A model generated the notes under the pieces. It was not told where the DNA came from, did no database searches, and saw only the letters and a list, made by a program, of their open reading frames with translations. This document shows, one piece after another, positions 9,559-18,884 of a DNA stretch of 64,000 bases. The first letter of the stretch is position 1. Each line of letters opens with the position of its first letter. The translations under genes were made by a program, and so were the position numbers. The stretch lies in assembly GCA_902800305.1 (NCBI GenBank), contig CADCDP010000014.1:62001-126000 (forward strand), in the 5' to 3' direction. The stretch comes from an uncultured Bacteroidales bacterium (GTDB lineage: Bacteria > Bacteroidota > Bacteroidia > Bacteroidales > Bacteroidaceae).

Positions 9559-9595
9559 AGAAGCCTCGCAGACAACCCTGCGAGGCTTCTTTTTT
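9559..9595 (+). terminator. Terminator of the GH35 gene, probably bidirectional
   Basis: A perfect 13-bp stem (AGAAGCCTCGCAG / CTGCGAGGCTTCT) and 6-nt loop followed by a T-run. The convergent helicase gene ends at 9609, and the stem is also preceded by A-rich sequence, so it can serve both strands. Confidence 0.9.
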
Positions 9596-9608
9596 ATGTA
9601 TCTATCCA

Positions 9609-12600
9609 TCAACGGTTCTCAACAAGGCAATAATCAATCAATTTTTGATAGAGGGCATTCTGGCGAAGCAGGGCGGTGTTGCCCAAAATGAAAAGTTGTT
9701 TGCGGGCACGGGTGACAGCTACGTTGAGCTTACGGTCGATGATGCCTGTGGGTGTCGGTGTGAGATTGGAAAGGATGTCGAGTTCGTAGGTCTGGGTGAT
9801 AGTGGTGCCATAGATGATGATGTCACGCTGAGAACCTTGGTAGCGTTCCACGGTGTCGATGACAAGGTCGCGAGCCACATCTGGGTTCATTTTTTCTATC
9901 TCCGAACGAACGAGAGCTATCTGTCGGCGGAAAGGAACGATGATACCGAGTTGACGTGCAGCTTCGAAGGGTTGGTTATTTTGTTGGTGAAGCTGAAGGA
10001 TGGCCTTGACGAGTTGGGCTATCATGCGGGCTTCAAGCATATTGGCCTTGGGCAAGCGGTCTTCGGGCATGGGACGGGGCACGTTGATGAAAGCACATCG
10101 ACGGGTAGCCACGAGTGTCTCGATGGCATTATCGGAATCGTAGATTGGGAAGGAAAGCGGCTCCGTCTGATGGGGAAGTCCGACGGGCAGAAGGAGACCT
10201 TCGTAGAAGACATCGGAGGCAAACGTCGCAATGGCTGGGTGCATTCGCCCCTGATGGTCAAGCATGGAAACAATGTCAGGACAATGTCGATTTTGTTCGT
10301 AAAGACGTTCAAAAAGGGAGTTGCGACAGTTGGTTAGTCCGATGGTATGGAGCAATGGAGAGGAAACGGCAGACTTTTCCTCGTTCTGTACGACGACGGC
10401 TGGCAACTGCTTGTGGTCGCCAATCATGATGAACTTGTCAATGGCTGATGAAGTAAGAATGCCAAGGATTTGAGGTTCGAGGATTTGGGATGCCTCATCG
10501 AAAATGGCGACTTGGAAGTGCTTGATTTTGAACAAGGCGGTGTGACTGTTCATGGAGGCAACAGTACTGACAAAGATACGTGTGTCGGCGAGTCTTTGTA
10601 GCACCTTTTGCCGCGTGGAAAGCCCTTGGAGGACGTTAGTCAAGAGGTGACTTTGGTGTGGAGGCGCACAGGAAAGTTCTCGTCCCAGTCGGATATAGTC
10701 GGGTTGTGGCTCAATGGTCGAAAGCATCTGACAGATTTCATCGACGGCACGGTTGGTGTAGGCCAAAAGAAGGATGTTGTGTTCGGCTGTCTGATGTTCC
10801 TCCACCATACGTTTGAGGGCAACAGAAGTTTTCCCCGTGCCAGGAGGCCCCATCAGCAGAAAGAGGTCGTCGGAAGTGGCTGGACGTTGGCATAACAGCA
10901 AGTCGCGTCGGTTCTTCTCGCAGGTGACGAGTGAGAAAAGCCCGCTGTAGAGAGTTCGGAAATTAGCATCCACGTGGTCATGTTCGATAGCCCATGTATC
11001 TGCTCGGTCGAAGATTTCGCTGTTGCGTTGAGTGTTCTTCAGCTTCAGCCAGATATGCTGACTGTCGTAGGCTTCGACGCTGCAACGAATCACTTGTTGT
11101 GTAATGACGGAGTCGGAGTTGGAGTTGCGCTTGTAAAGCATGACGGCATCGCCAATACGGAAATTCGGGGACGATTGGAGGGAAACATTTGACGGTGTGA
11201 GACAAACAGCCTCTACGCCATCCGTCACACGAAGGTCGGTGATATGGAGGTTCACGAATATGTCGCCATTCTCCATCTTGGTGTTGATGTCGGCATTCCA
11301 CAGCGAGGCAAGTGTTCGGGTGGAATCTGGACGTGAGTCATTCATCTTGCTCTCGAACTGCTCTCGCTCGATGAATTGGAGGAATGTGTAGAAATATTCA
11401 GCCGTCAGCTCATCCATCGAGTGCAGGGTATCGGTGATGGGCTGAATCTCAGGCAGACACCATTGTGTCCAAAACTTGTCGCTGCAATTAGGGTTGCGAC
11501 GTAATGCTTGTGGCGTGAGTTTCGGTACCCACTCTCGTGCCTTCCCGTGCAGAAGTCCCAATTCGAGTGCCACGATGCTGTTGCGGATGTTCATGGCACG
11601 AAAGAGAATCTCTTGAAAACTCCGCTGTTCTTGCATTCTGGGATATTTCGAGTAAAGCAAATTGCCCATGACATCGGTCTGCTTCACGTCCATGTTGTAG
11701 AACAGCATTTCCTTGTAGAGCAACATCTGCATGAGGTGCTCTTCCTTGGCACGCCCACGAAACTCGTCCCATTTTCCTGATTTCAACTCAATCAAGAATT
11801 TCTTTCCCTCTTCGTCAAGGTCAATCAGACAGTCCATACGTCCCTGCAAACCAAGGGCTTCGCAGAAGAAGGACGGCTCGATGTGGATATTGACTTTTCC
11901 ACCTTGCATATAGGGCTGGCGATAGAGTTCGGCCACTATTTGCTGAATATTGGCAAATTGACGCGCGGTTTCATCGAAGAACTGGGGGGTGATGTCCTTG
12001 CAGACAGAAATATCTAAGGCACGGTCGGCAAACACCTTCCGCATCGAAGACAAATAGTCGGCTTGGGGCAGATTGAGGATGTCGTCGAGGAACTGGTTGG
12101 CGAAATCTCCCAACAAGGTGTAAACCGTGCTTTCGTTCGGACGGAATTTGTCGATGAAATGGTTGAAAGCTGATTCGCCCCACCCTTTGATGCAGCCCGT
12201 CACGCTGGTGGTGTCGAGCAAGAAATCGGGTTCGAGGATGATGTACTGCGGATGATAGACACCTTCTTTATCCACGGAACAGGAAAGTGCGTTGAACTGC
12301 ATCCCCTCCTTCAAAAGTTGCGTAGCTTGTCCCGTGTGCTGGTTCATCGTCATATCTACACGGAAGGGTGTCTCGGACGGCATCTCTTTCGAAAGTGCAT
12401 AAATGTAGGGCTCATCAATGTGCTGCACGATGAAACGCACCCGTTTCTGGCGAGTGGCAAATTGCAGACGCTCCATCGGACACGGCAACAATTCAGCATC
12501 TGGCAGTCGTCCTTTTAGTGCATCGGGAATAAAAGTGTCGGTGAAATGGGCTAAAGCATCCACAAAAACACGGGTATCGACGAGAAAAGTATGCTCGTCC

Positions 12601-12845
12601 ACCTCCATGCCTTGATGCGACACCTGTCGAGCACGCCAACGAAAGGTGTCCACCTGATGTAAGGGATAGTTCTTCAGACGGCAAACCGCCTGAAGACGTG
12701 AGAAAAAGTCGGTGTAGTCGGCTGGCAAATCTTGGGTCTTCTCTATGCACACCCGATGCAGCGTATCGTAGAAATAGCGATACTTTTGCTGAAGTGTCTG
12801 CTCTGAAAAGAAGACATCAAGAACGTCCTGCCAACAAGCACTCAT
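9609..12845 (-). CDS. Dna2-like PD-(D/E)XK nuclease and superfamily 1 helicase
   Basis: A 1078-residue fusion. The N-terminal half contains a RecB/Cas4-like nuclease core (GRMDCLIDL, then FLIELKSGK near 350, with the Asp and Glu-x-Lys of PD-(D/E)XK). The C-terminal half is a UPF1/Dna2-type helicase: Walker A GPPGTGKT near 665, Walker B VAIFDEAS, motif [10 protein letters not shown], motif [14 protein letters not shown], motif [13 protein letters not shown]. By family it should unwind and trim DNA or RNA-DNA flaps; the cellular role is inferred. No Fe-S cysteine cluster typical of eukaryotic Dna2 was obvious. Its ATG overlaps the pyrD stop (ATGA), so it is translationally coupled to pyrimidine genes. 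Confidence 0.88.
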   Translation of the reverse strand: MSACWQDVLDVFFSEQTLQQKYRYFYDTLHRVCIEKTQDLPADYTDFFSRLQAVCRLKNYPLHQVDTFRWRARQVSHQGMEVDEHTFLVDTRVFVDALAHFTDTFIPDALKGRLPDAELLPCPMERLQFATRQKRVRFIVQHIDEPYIYALSKEMPSETPFRVDMTMNQHTGQATQLLKEGMQFNALSCSVDKEGVYHPQYIILEPDFLLDTTSVTGCIKGWGESAFNHFIDKFRPNESTVYTLLGDFANQFLDDILNLPQADYLSSMRKVFADRALDISVCKDITPQFFDETARQFANIQQIVAELYRQPYMQGGKVNIHIEPSFFCEALGLQGRMDCLIDLDEEGKKFLIELKSGKWDEFRGRAKEEHLMQMLLYKEMLFYNMDVKQTDVMGNLLYSKYPRMQEQRSFQEILFRAMNIRNSIVALELGLLHGKAREWVPKLTPQALRRNPNCSDKFWTQWCLPEIQPITDTLHSMDELTAEYFYTFLQFIEREQFESKMNDSRPDSTRTLASLWNADINTKMENGDIFVNLHITDLRVTDGVEAVCLTPSNVSLQSSPNFRIGDAVMLYKRNSNSDSVITQQVIRCSVEAYDSQHIWLKLKNTQRNSEIFDRADTWAIEHDHVDANFRTLYSGLFSLVTCEKNRRDLLLCQRPATSDDLFLLMGPPGTGKTSVALKRMVEEHQTAEHNILLLAYTNRAVDEICQMLSTIEPQPDYIRLGRELSCAPPHQSHLLTNVLQGLSTRQKVLQRLADTRIFVSTVASMNSHTALFKIKHFQVAIFDEASQILEPQILGILTSSAIDKFIMIGDHKQLPAVVVQNEEKSAVSSPLLHTIGLTNCRNSLFERLYEQNRHCPDIVSMLDHQGRMHPAIATFASDVFYEGLLLPVGLPHQTEPLSFPIYDSDNAIETLVATRRCAFINVPRPMPEDRLPKANMLEARMIAQLVKAILQLHQQNNQPFEAARQLGIIVPFRRQIALVRSEIEKMNPDVARDLVIDTVERYQGSQRDIIIYGTTITQTYELDILSNLTPTPTGIIDRKLNVAVTRARKQLFILGNTALLRQNALYQKLIDYCLVENR

Positions 12846-13756
12846 GAAACCTCCAGCTGCCCAACAATCTCATTCACAGACTTACACCCATGCTGGTCGA
12901 GCCACTCGCTAATACCCTCTGCCACTTTTACAGTGATGGCAGGGTCGATGAAATTGGCGGTGCCGATTTCTATGGCCGATGCACCAGCCAAGAAAAACTC
13001 GATGGCATCGTGGGCGTTCATAATCCCTCCAAGACCCACCACAGGAATGCTGACCGCCTTGGCCACCTGCCATACACAACGCACAGCCACAGGTTTGACA
13101 GCAGGCCCCGACATACCTCCCGTAGCAATGCTGAGCACAGGCTTACGCTTCTCAATGTCGATGACCATACCCATCAACGTGTTGATGAGCGAAACGGCAT
13201 CGGCACCTGCATCCTGCACGGCAAGCGCAATGTCGGCAATAGAAGTGACATTCGGCGAAAGCTTCACAATCAAAGTCTTATGGTATGCTTCTCGTACCGC
13301 TTTCACCACCGCAGCTGCTCCTTCTGTCGTCACGCCGAAAGCCATACCTCCCTGCTTCACATTGGGACAAGAGATGTTCAATTCGATGGCAGGTATGTGG
13401 TCGAGTGCATCGATGCGAGCGGCACACTCGGCATAATCCTCCAACGAAGAACCGCTCACGTTGACAATCATGTTGGTTCGGATATCCTTGATTTCAGGGT
13501 AAATATGCTCGCAAAAATAGTCAACGCCCTTGTTTTGCAAGCCCACACAATTCAGCATACCACTGGCTGTCTCCACCATGCGAGGATAGTCATTCCCTTC
13601 TCTTGGCAAGAGCGTCGTTCCCTTTACGATGATACCACCTATATCTTCAAGATTCACAAAATCAGCAAATTCGACCCCATAGCCGAAAGTGCCAGATGCA
13701 GTCATCACAGGATTCTTCATTGTGATACCTGCCAATTTTGTCGTCAAATCTGCCAT
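12842..13756 (-). CDS. pyrD: Dihydroorotate dehydrogenase B, catalytic subunit
   Basis: A 304-residue class 1B dihydroorotate dehydrogenase that oxidises dihydroorotate to orotate with FMN. Seen: TASGTFGYG near the N-terminus, NCVGLQNKG, the loop [11 protein letters not shown] carrying the class 1 catalytic Cys, and the phosphate-binding [16 protein letters not shown]. It follows pyrK by 42 bp, a gap made largely of short repeats of an ATTCTTCA-like unit. Class 1B enzymes need PyrK to pass electrons to NAD, which fits this pairing. Confidence 0.95.
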   Translation of the reverse strand: MADLTTKLAGITMKNPVMTASGTFGYGVEFADFVNLEDIGGIIVKGTTLLPREGNDYPRMVETASGMLNCVGLQNKGVDYFCEHIYPEIKDIRTNMIVNVSGSSLEDYAECAARIDALDHIPAIELNISCPNVKQGGMAFGVTTEGAAAVVKAVREAYHKTLIVKLSPNVTSIADIALAVQDAGADAVSLINTLMGMVIDIEKRKPVLSIATGGMSGPAVKPVAVRCVWQVAKAVSIPVVGLGGIMNAHDAIEFFLAGASAIEIGTANFIDPAITVKVAEGISEWLDQHGCKSVNEIVGQLEVS

Positions 13757-13798
13757 TTCAATTCTTCAATTCTTCAATTATTTGATTCTTCAATTCTT

Positions 13799-14575
13799 CT
13801 ACACCTTCCACGTTAATTCGTTGATGTTAAATACAGGTCCCTCCTTGCACACACAAACATTGCCTTTCACGGTCTTTTCCACGCAACAAAGACAGGCACC
13901 CAATCCACACGCCATCATGTTCTCCAACGACACCTCGCAAGGAGTGTCCGTCGCTTTGGCATAGCGTGCCACACTCACCATCATAGGTTTAGGGCCACAC
14001 ACCGAGATGCGGTCGAAATGCTCTTTATTTAATAATGTGTGTTGAGTGACAAAACCTTTCTCGCCTTCCGAACCATCCTCGGTGGTTACATACACAGGGG
14101 CAATGGCTTCGAATAGGTCTTGTTCCAACAAGTCGTTTTTGCTTCGAGCACCAAGTAAGAAAACAGGTTTCGCCCCATTGTCTTTCAAATACTTACCATA
14201 GTCGAGCAAAGGAGCCACACCCACACCGCCACCGACCAGCAGCACGCTCTCGCCCTGCTTCTGCACAGGCGAAAAGCCATTGCCCAATGGAAACACAAGG
14301 TTTAAGGTGTCGCCCACTTTCAGTTTTGCCAACTGGTGAGTACCCTCTCCCACCTTCTTGATGAGTAACCACAATTCGTTCTTTGCCCTATCCACATAGT
14401 TGATGGAAATGGGACGACGGAGGAAGGTACGAGGACTCCCCTCCACTTTCACCTCTACAAACTGTCCAGGCAATGTCTCTGGAAGTGGCTCTTTGTCGGT
14501 GAGCTTCAGCAGAACATACAGTTCGTGCGGAAACTCTACAGCCGCCACTCTCAAATTCTTCACATACTTCTTCAT
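13799..14575 (-). CDS. pyrK: Dihydroorotate dehydrogenase B, electron-transfer subunit
   Basis: An FAD and [2Fe-2S] protein that moves electrons from PyrD to NAD. Seen: the FAD-binding RRPISINYVD, a nucleotide-binding VLLVGGGVGVAPL, and a C-terminal cysteine cluster MACGLGACLCCV with a fourth Cys in NVCVC. I prefer ATG 14575 (MKKYVKNLRV), which has an AG-rich stretch just upstream and gives 258 residues. An in-frame ATG at 14596 would add seven residues. It lies 42 bp from the preceding nuclease gene. Confidence 0.93.
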   Translation of the reverse strand: MKKYVKNLRVAAVEFPHELYVLLKLTDKEPLPETLPGQFVEVKVEGSPRTFLRRPISINYVDRAKNELWLLIKKVGEGTHQLAKLKVGDTLNLVFPLGNGFSPVQKQGESVLLVGGGVGVAPLLDYGKYLKDNGAKPVFLLGARSKNDLLEQDLFEAIAPVYVTTEDGSEGEKGFVTQHTLLNKEHFDRISVCGPKPMMVSVARYAKATDTPCEVSLENMMACGLGACLCCVEKTVKGNVCVCKEGPVFNINELTWKV

Positions 14576-14617
14576 TCTCTCTTTATCATTTATCATTTAT
14601 TATTTAGCGCAGCGTCT

Positions 14618-15574
14618 TCATAGTCCCCAAGCACTCGGATTGCATATTCTTTCAAGTGCATCCTCCTGCTTGTCGTCCATTTGATAGAAGAAGTCCATGC
14701 CCGTCTCTTTCTCCACCTGATCCACCGAAACCGCATAATCGCGCATATCTCCCTCGCAAGCACGGTTGGGATAGATGAATCCGATGGCTTTTGGAACACG
14801 CCCTAACGTGAGAATCACTTTGAAAAAACGGTCGGGCACAGCTATTTTCACGTTTTTGCGTTTGCCGATGGTTTTCGGGGTGCTACTGTCGAAAATAGGT
14901 CCACAGCAAATGTAGAGTGTACCATAGTTCTTTGCCCAGTCACGGCACTGCACCTCCAGGTCGTTCCACATCCCCGTATTCAGCTGATGATTCTGTGGAC
15001 AGATGTTCGTCATCGTAAACGATTCGTCCATCGCTTTGATGGTGTTCTTGTTGTCGCCAGCCGGACACATGTGCCCTCGGTCATAACCCGAACCATTGTA
15101 ATCGAAGCTTTCCACACTGTTCCGTGCATTCATGGTAATGTCAGCATGGAATTTGTTGGAACGCTGTACCTTACCTTTTGCCCTGCTTGGTGTAAGACTC
15201 CAACAAACATAATTAGGACAAAGATTGCCAATATTATAAGAAATGATGAACTGAGACTTGAAAAGCAACATTTCCTGCTTGTTCCGAAGCTCAGCAGGTT
15301 GCTCCAAATTCTCGTATGCACGCTGTGAAAGCCCTTCATCGGGGGCTTCCAGATTTTCATACTCTGCATCAGCAGCCTCAGCAGCTTCAGCCTCTTGCGC
15401 CGCAAAAAGGGCGTTCTTTTCAGTACTGTTCGTTGTGGGTTTGCCTTCATTCACTTCCGAGGGAAGCTTGTCACCTCGGCCAACGCAAGACCACAATTCG
15501 TTCATCCCCATCACCGCCACCACAATGGTGAGGCAGGCAACAAGAATTGACAGCGGTTTTCTCTTTTTTGTCAT
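14618..15574 (-). CDS. DNA/RNA non-specific endonuclease (NUC1 family)
   Basis: A 318-residue beta-beta-alpha-Me nuclease. The catalytic motif DRGHMCPAGD is near residue 162, followed by the metal-ligand region TNICPQNHQLNTGMWNDLE. An N-terminal hydrophobic segment (about 8-25) indicates a signal peptide or anchor, so it acts outside the cytoplasm, probably in nucleic-acid scavenging. A low-complexity Ala/Glu-rich linker near 55-85 joins anchor and domain. It is the first gene of the nuclease-pyrK-pyrD-helicase run. Confidence 0.9.
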   Translation of the reverse strand: MTKKRKPLSILVACLTIVVAVMGMNELWSCVGRGDKLPSEVNEGKPTTNSTEKNALFAAQEAEAAEAADAEYENLEAPDEGLSQRAYENLEQPAELRNKQEMLLFKSQFIISYNIGNLCPNYVCWSLTPSRAKGKVQRSNKFHADITMNARNSVESFDYNGSGYDRGHMCPAGDNKNTIKAMDESFTMTNICPQNHQLNTGMWNDLEVQCRDWAKNYGTLYICCGPIFDSSTPKTIGKRKNVKIAVPDRFFKVILTLGRVPKAIGFIYPNRACEGDMRDYAVSVDQVEKETGMDFFYQMDDKQEDALERICNPSAWGL

Positions 15575-15677
15575 TCAATCAATCGTTTTTGAGCCAATAA
15601 AATCGTTTTTTTCCTGTTTTCTTTGCAAATTTAAGAAACATTTTACGAAAAGATGCTTTTATAATAAAAAAAATCCT

Positions 15678-15685
15678 TACCTTTG
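15678..15685 (+). promoter_or_regulatory. tRNA-Thr promoter, -7 element
   Basis: TACCTTTG, 43 bp upstream of the tRNA 5' end. The -33 region is T-rich (CTTTT) rather than perfect TTTG. Confidence 0.55.
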
Positions 15686-15728
15686 CACTGCTTTTAACAA
15701 AAGACACGTTCTTTTTGCTATTTGCATT

Positions 15729-15801
15729 GCCGAATTGGCTCAGTCGGTAGAGCAACGCATTCGTAATGCGTGGGTCGGCGGTTCGAGTCCGCCATTCGGC
15801 T
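15729..15801 (+). tRNA. tRNA-Thr (CGU anticodon)
   Basis: Acceptor stem GCCGAAT pairs with ATTCGGC. Standard D-arm (GGCTCAGTCGG), anticodon stem CGCAT/ATGCG with loop TCGTA around anticodon CGT, and T-arm GGTTCGAGTCC. Discriminator T; CCA not encoded. Confidence 0.95.
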
Positions 15802-15808
15802 CCCAGTT

Positions 15809-15847
15809 GTAGGGGCTGTGTCCAGAAGAGGCACAGCCCCTACTTTT
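15809..15847 (+). terminator. tRNA-Thr terminator
   Basis: A 12-bp perfect stem (GTAGGGGCTGTG / CACAGCCCCTAC) and 11-nt loop followed by TTTT, 7 bp after the tRNA. Confidence 0.8.
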
Positions 15848-15860
15848 GATACCTCCACGA

Positions 15861-15953
15861 CGGCACCCCAAAAACGGTGTGACTCACACCGAGGGTACCG
15901 GTCTGAGTCACACCGAGGGTGGCGGTCTGAGTCACACCGCCTTTGAGGTGCCG
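15861..15953. repeat. Composite palindromic element with three 24-bp tandem units
   Basis: Units start at 15875, 15899 and 15923 (period 24). The first two have the plan CGGTsTGAsTCACACCGAGGGT; the third is shorter. Unit 1 contains a perfect odd palindrome, GGTGTGA-C-TCACACC. The block is bracketed by an outer inverted repeat, 15861-15872 with 15942-15953, with one mismatch. It lies between the tRNA-Thr terminator and ruvC. No protein is encoded. Confidence 0.75.
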
Positions 15954-15997
15954 AGCGGAGCGTTCAGGGGGTATTCCTCATATCGATGTAAGAATCT

Positions 15998-16573
15998 ATG
16001 GCAAAGACGCAATCGAACTTAGAAAAGATTATTTTGGGCATTGACCCTGGCACGAATGTGATGGGGTATGGTGTCCTGCGAGTTGTCGGCAATAAGGCAG
16101 AACTGATGGCGATGGGTGTGATAGAGCTGAAGAAATACGCCAGCCACTATCTCCGTTTGGGAAAGATTTTCGAGCGCATCACCAGCATCATCGACTCCTA
16201 CAAGCCCGATGAAATGGCGATAGAAGCCCCATTTTTCGGGAAAAATGTCCAGTCGATGCTGAAACTCGGACGTGCTCAAGGTGTGGCCATCACTGCCGCC
16301 ATCATGCGTGATATCCCTATCACGGAATATGAACCCAAGAAAATCAAAGTGGCCATCACGGGCAACGGTAGTGCTTCCAAAGAGCAAGTCGCTGGTATGT
16401 TGCAGCGGATGCTGAAAATTTCCAAAGAAGATATGGACATTCAATTCGATGCCACCGATGCTCTCGGTGCCGCCTACTGCCATTTCATCCAGATGGGCAA
16501 GCCCGAAGTGGAGCACCGATTCAGTTCCTGGAAAGATTTCGTGCAGAAAAACGCCGACAAAGTCCATTCTTGA
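15998..16573 (+). CDS. ruvC: Crossover junction endodeoxyribonuclease RuvC
   Basis: A 191-residue Holliday-junction resolvase of RNase H fold. Acidic active-site residues are visible in order: [28 protein letters not shown], and the C-terminal pair in [30 protein letters not shown] matches the conserved DNA-binding helix. Length is close to the family norm. It appears to stand alone, with the next gene starting after a new promoter. Confidence 0.96.
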   Translation: MAKTQSNLEKIILGIDPGTNVMGYGVLRVVGNKAELMAMGVIELKKYASHYLRLGKIFERITSIIDSYKPDEMAIEAPFFGKNVQSMLKLGRAQGVAITAAIMRDIPITEYEPKKIKVAITGNGSASKEQVAGMLQRMLKISKEDMDIQFDATDALGAAYCHFIQMGKPEVEHRFSSWKDFVQKNADKVHS

Positions 16574-16616
16574 GAAATTTTTCTTGTCTGTGTGGCTATT
16601 TGTAAATTAAAATCCG

Positions 16617-16624
16617 TACCTTTG
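16617..16624 (+). promoter_or_regulatory. Promoter -7 element for the 16.7-20.9 kb operon
   Basis: TACCTTTG, 84 bp upstream of the first ATG. A TTTG lies 14 bp upstream, shorter than the usual spacing. Confidence 0.5.
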
Positions 16625-16707
16625 CACTAATTTTAATATAAAATGATTGCGTGCGCGTAAGGTGCGCATAAGTAGGGACAGAGTTCCCCTTAAGAAATAG
16701 CGTGTAA

Positions 16708-17274
16708 ATGGCAACAAGAAACAATATGTACAGAGCGTATTCGATGGAATACGGTACAGCTGTGGGGCTGGGTTGGAGCGCACTTTTTCTCTCCTACGTG
16801 GGCGGTGTCACTTCTGGAAATGGATTGCTCATTCTCCTTTGTTTTCTCCTTTGTGGCGTATGTTTCGCCCTCCCGTTTGTTTTAGCCCTGCGAATCAACA
16901 AGAAACTCTTTGCTATAGGAGAGAAATTGAGCTATCTGCAAGGCTTATTCTTTTCTTTTTCCATGTTCATGTACGGGTGTCTCATCAATGGTTTGATTGT
17001 TTTTGCCTACTTCAAATTCTGGGATGATGGCTCCTTGTATGAACAACTGAACAAACTCGTGACTCAGCCCGATATGGTGGAAACTTACCAGCAGTTGGGG
17101 ATGAGTGACCAATATGCCCAAATGTTGGAACTGCTGAAGCAGGTGGATAGTTTGTCGGCTTTCGACAAGACGTTGGCTATTTTCAATAACAACTTTTTCT
17201 GGGGTCTCATCCTGTCATTTATTGTGGCAGTGGTGGCATCCTATAACTTAAAGAATATCAGAAAAGAAAGATAA
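16708..17274 (+). CDS. DUF4199-like integral membrane protein
   Basis: A 188-residue protein with four predicted membrane segments (about 15-35, 38-61, 72-98 and 160-180) and a soluble stretch between the third and fourth. Topology and placement upstream of a GtrB-like glycosyltransferase resemble DUF4199 proteins of Bacteroidetes, but no catalytic motif is seen. It is the first gene of a run of five, 7 bp before the next. Function unknown. Confidence 0.75.
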   Translation: MATRNNMYRAYSMEYGTAVGLGWSALFLSYVGGVTSGNGLLILLCFLLCGVCFALPFVLALRINKKLFAIGEKLSYLQGLFFSFSMFMYGCLINGLIVFAYFKFWDDGSLYEQLNKLVTQPDMVETYQQLGMSDQYAQMLELLKQVDSLSAFDKTLAIFNNNFFWGLILSFIVAVVASYNLKNIRKER

Positions 17275-17281
17275 TAGAGAT

Positions 17282-18241
17282 ATGGACATTTCAGTAGTAG
17301 TGCCTCTGTTCAACGAAGAGGAATCGATAGCCGAGCTTCATGCATGGATTAAGCGGGTGATGGACAAGAACGGCTTCTCGTATGAAGTGATTTTTGTGAA
17401 TGACGGTAGCACCGACCATTCATGGGAAGTAATAGAGAAGCTGAGCCAAGAGTTTCCGGAGGTTCATGGCATTAAGTTCCGTCGCAACTACGGGAAGAGT
17501 CCCGCACTCTTCCACGGCTTCGAACAGGCGAAGGGAGATGTGGTCATCACGATGGATGCCGATTTGCAAGATAGCCCCGACGAGATTCCCGAACTTTACA
17601 AGATGATTAAGGAGGAAGGCTATGACTTGGTGAGCGGATTCAAGATGAACCGTCGGCAGGGTGACCCGCTCTCAAAGACGATTCCAACGAAGCTTTTCAA
17701 TGCGACCACACGTATGGTGAGCGGCATCCACAATCTGCACGACTTCAATTGTGGTTTGAAAGCTTACCGTAAAGATGTGGTGAAGCACATTGAGGTCTAT
17801 GGCGAAATGCACCGTTTCATCCCTTATCTTGCGAAAAACGCTGGATTCAACAAAATCGGTGAAAAGCCTGTCCACCATCAAGCACGCCAACATGGTGTCA
17901 GCAAGTTCATGGGTTGGAACCGTTTCGTGAATGGCTATCTCGACCTCATCAGCCTTTGGTTCATCGATAGTTTTGGCATGAAGCCGATGCACATCTTCGG
18001 TTTCATCGGCACATTGATGTTCATTGTTGGTTTTATCGCCGTCATTTGTGTGGGAGCATTCAAACTCTATGCCATGTACACAGGCGGTCATTATGCGCTC
18101 GTCACCGACATGCCATACTTCTACATTTCTCTGACCATGATGATTCTTGGCACCCAACTCTTTGTGGCAGGATTCTTGGGCGACCTCATCAGCCGAAACA
18201 GCCAAGAAAGGAACAAGTATCAGGTGGAAAAAGTAATCTGA
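17282..18241 (+). CDS. Membrane-anchored GT2 glycosyltransferase (DPM1/GtrB-like)
   Basis: A 319-residue family 2 glycosyltransferase, probably moving a sugar from a nucleotide donor to a polyprenyl phosphate at the inner face of the membrane. The GT-A core has VVVPLFNEEESI, VNDGSTDHSW, the metal-binding MDADLQD, and a QARQHGVSKF region typical of dolichyl-phosphate mannosyltransferase relatives. Two C-terminal membrane helices (about 235-260 and 275-298) match the GtrB/ArnC subclass. Donor and acceptor cannot be told from sequence. Confidence 0.9.
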   Translation: MDISVVVPLFNEEESIAELHAWIKRVMDKNGFSYEVIFVNDGSTDHSWEVIEKLSQEFPEVHGIKFRRNYGKSPALFHGFEQAKGDVVITMDADLQDSPDEIPELYKMIKEEGYDLVSGFKMNRRQGDPLSKTIPTKLFNATTRMVSGIHNLHDFNCGLKAYRKDVVKHIEVYGEMHRFIPYLAKNAGFNKIGEKPVHHQARQHGVSKFMGWNRFVNGYLDLISLWFIDSFGMKPMHIFGFIGTLMFIVGFIAVICVGAFKLYAMYTGGHYALVTDMPYFYISLTMMILGTQLFVAGFLGDLISRNSQERNKYQVEKVI

Positions 18242-18256
18242 GCATTTCGTCAAGGG

Positions 18257-18883
18257 ATGATGGAACAATCACACATGAATTCGACAAAGACAAAAAGCAT
18301 ATTATTGAGCATCATCTGTGGGTGCGTCGTTCTGTTGGTGGCTGGATGCTACTCCAACAATTGCCCACTGAATAATGCGGTATTGTGTAACTATTCTTTC
18401 TATGATTCTCAGGGAACAGCCATCACGTATGGAGATACCATTACTGTGACAACACTCAAACCTGGGTACAAAACGGTGTACATCTACCGAAAATTGGGCA
18501 ACCCCACTGTGACGAAAAATGAGCCAGACACAGCACTGGTTCAGCAAGGGTACACCGAATCCACCGCCCAACAGCGCAATGACACGATTTTGTTGAACAG
18601 GCTAACGAATGCCTCCACGATGTCGCTGCCCATGAGTTACTTCCATGACTCCGACACCATCATCTTCACCTACGCTCGTATTTCACTAAAGGACACCATC
18701 AAGATTCAGCATGAGAGCTATCCACATGTGGAATTGCCTGAGTGTGGCACCTACCGCTTTCATACACTCAAGTCCATCACGGCTACCGACGCAGCCATCG
18801 ACCACATTGAAATCAGCAGTTCTCACGTGAACTACGAAGGGAACGAAAACATAAAAATCTACTTTAATGGAGTTGTGGAATGA
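18257..18883 (+). CDS. Lipoprotein, DUF6452-like
   Basis: A 208-residue predicted lipoprotein with lipobox LLVAGC. The mature part begins YSNNCPLNNAV and looks beta-rich. I associate this gene order (GT2, Cys-rich lipoprotein, beta-barrel, ApbE) with the DUF6452/DUF6048 pair of Bacteroidetes; this is recognition, not a search result. ATG codons at 18257, 18260 and 18275 are all possible starts; MNSTKTKS at 18275 gives the most typical signal peptide. The stop lies 1 bp before the next ATG. Confidence 0.7.
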   Translation: MMEQSHMNSTKTKSILLSIICGCVVLLVAGCYSNNCPLNNAVLCNYSFYDSQGTAITYGDTITVTTLKPGYKTVYIYRKLGNPTVTKNEPDTALVQQGYTESTAQQRNDTILLNRLTNASTMSLPMSYFHDSDTIIFTYARISLKDTIKIQHESYPHVELPECGTYRFHTLKSITATDAAIDHIEISSSHVNYEGNENIKIYFNGVVE

Positions 18884-18884
18884 C

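Noticed and set aside
15875..15942. CRISPR-like or terminator interpretation of the 24-bp units
   Set aside because: There are no spacers, and the tRNA terminator is already present upstream with its own T-run.
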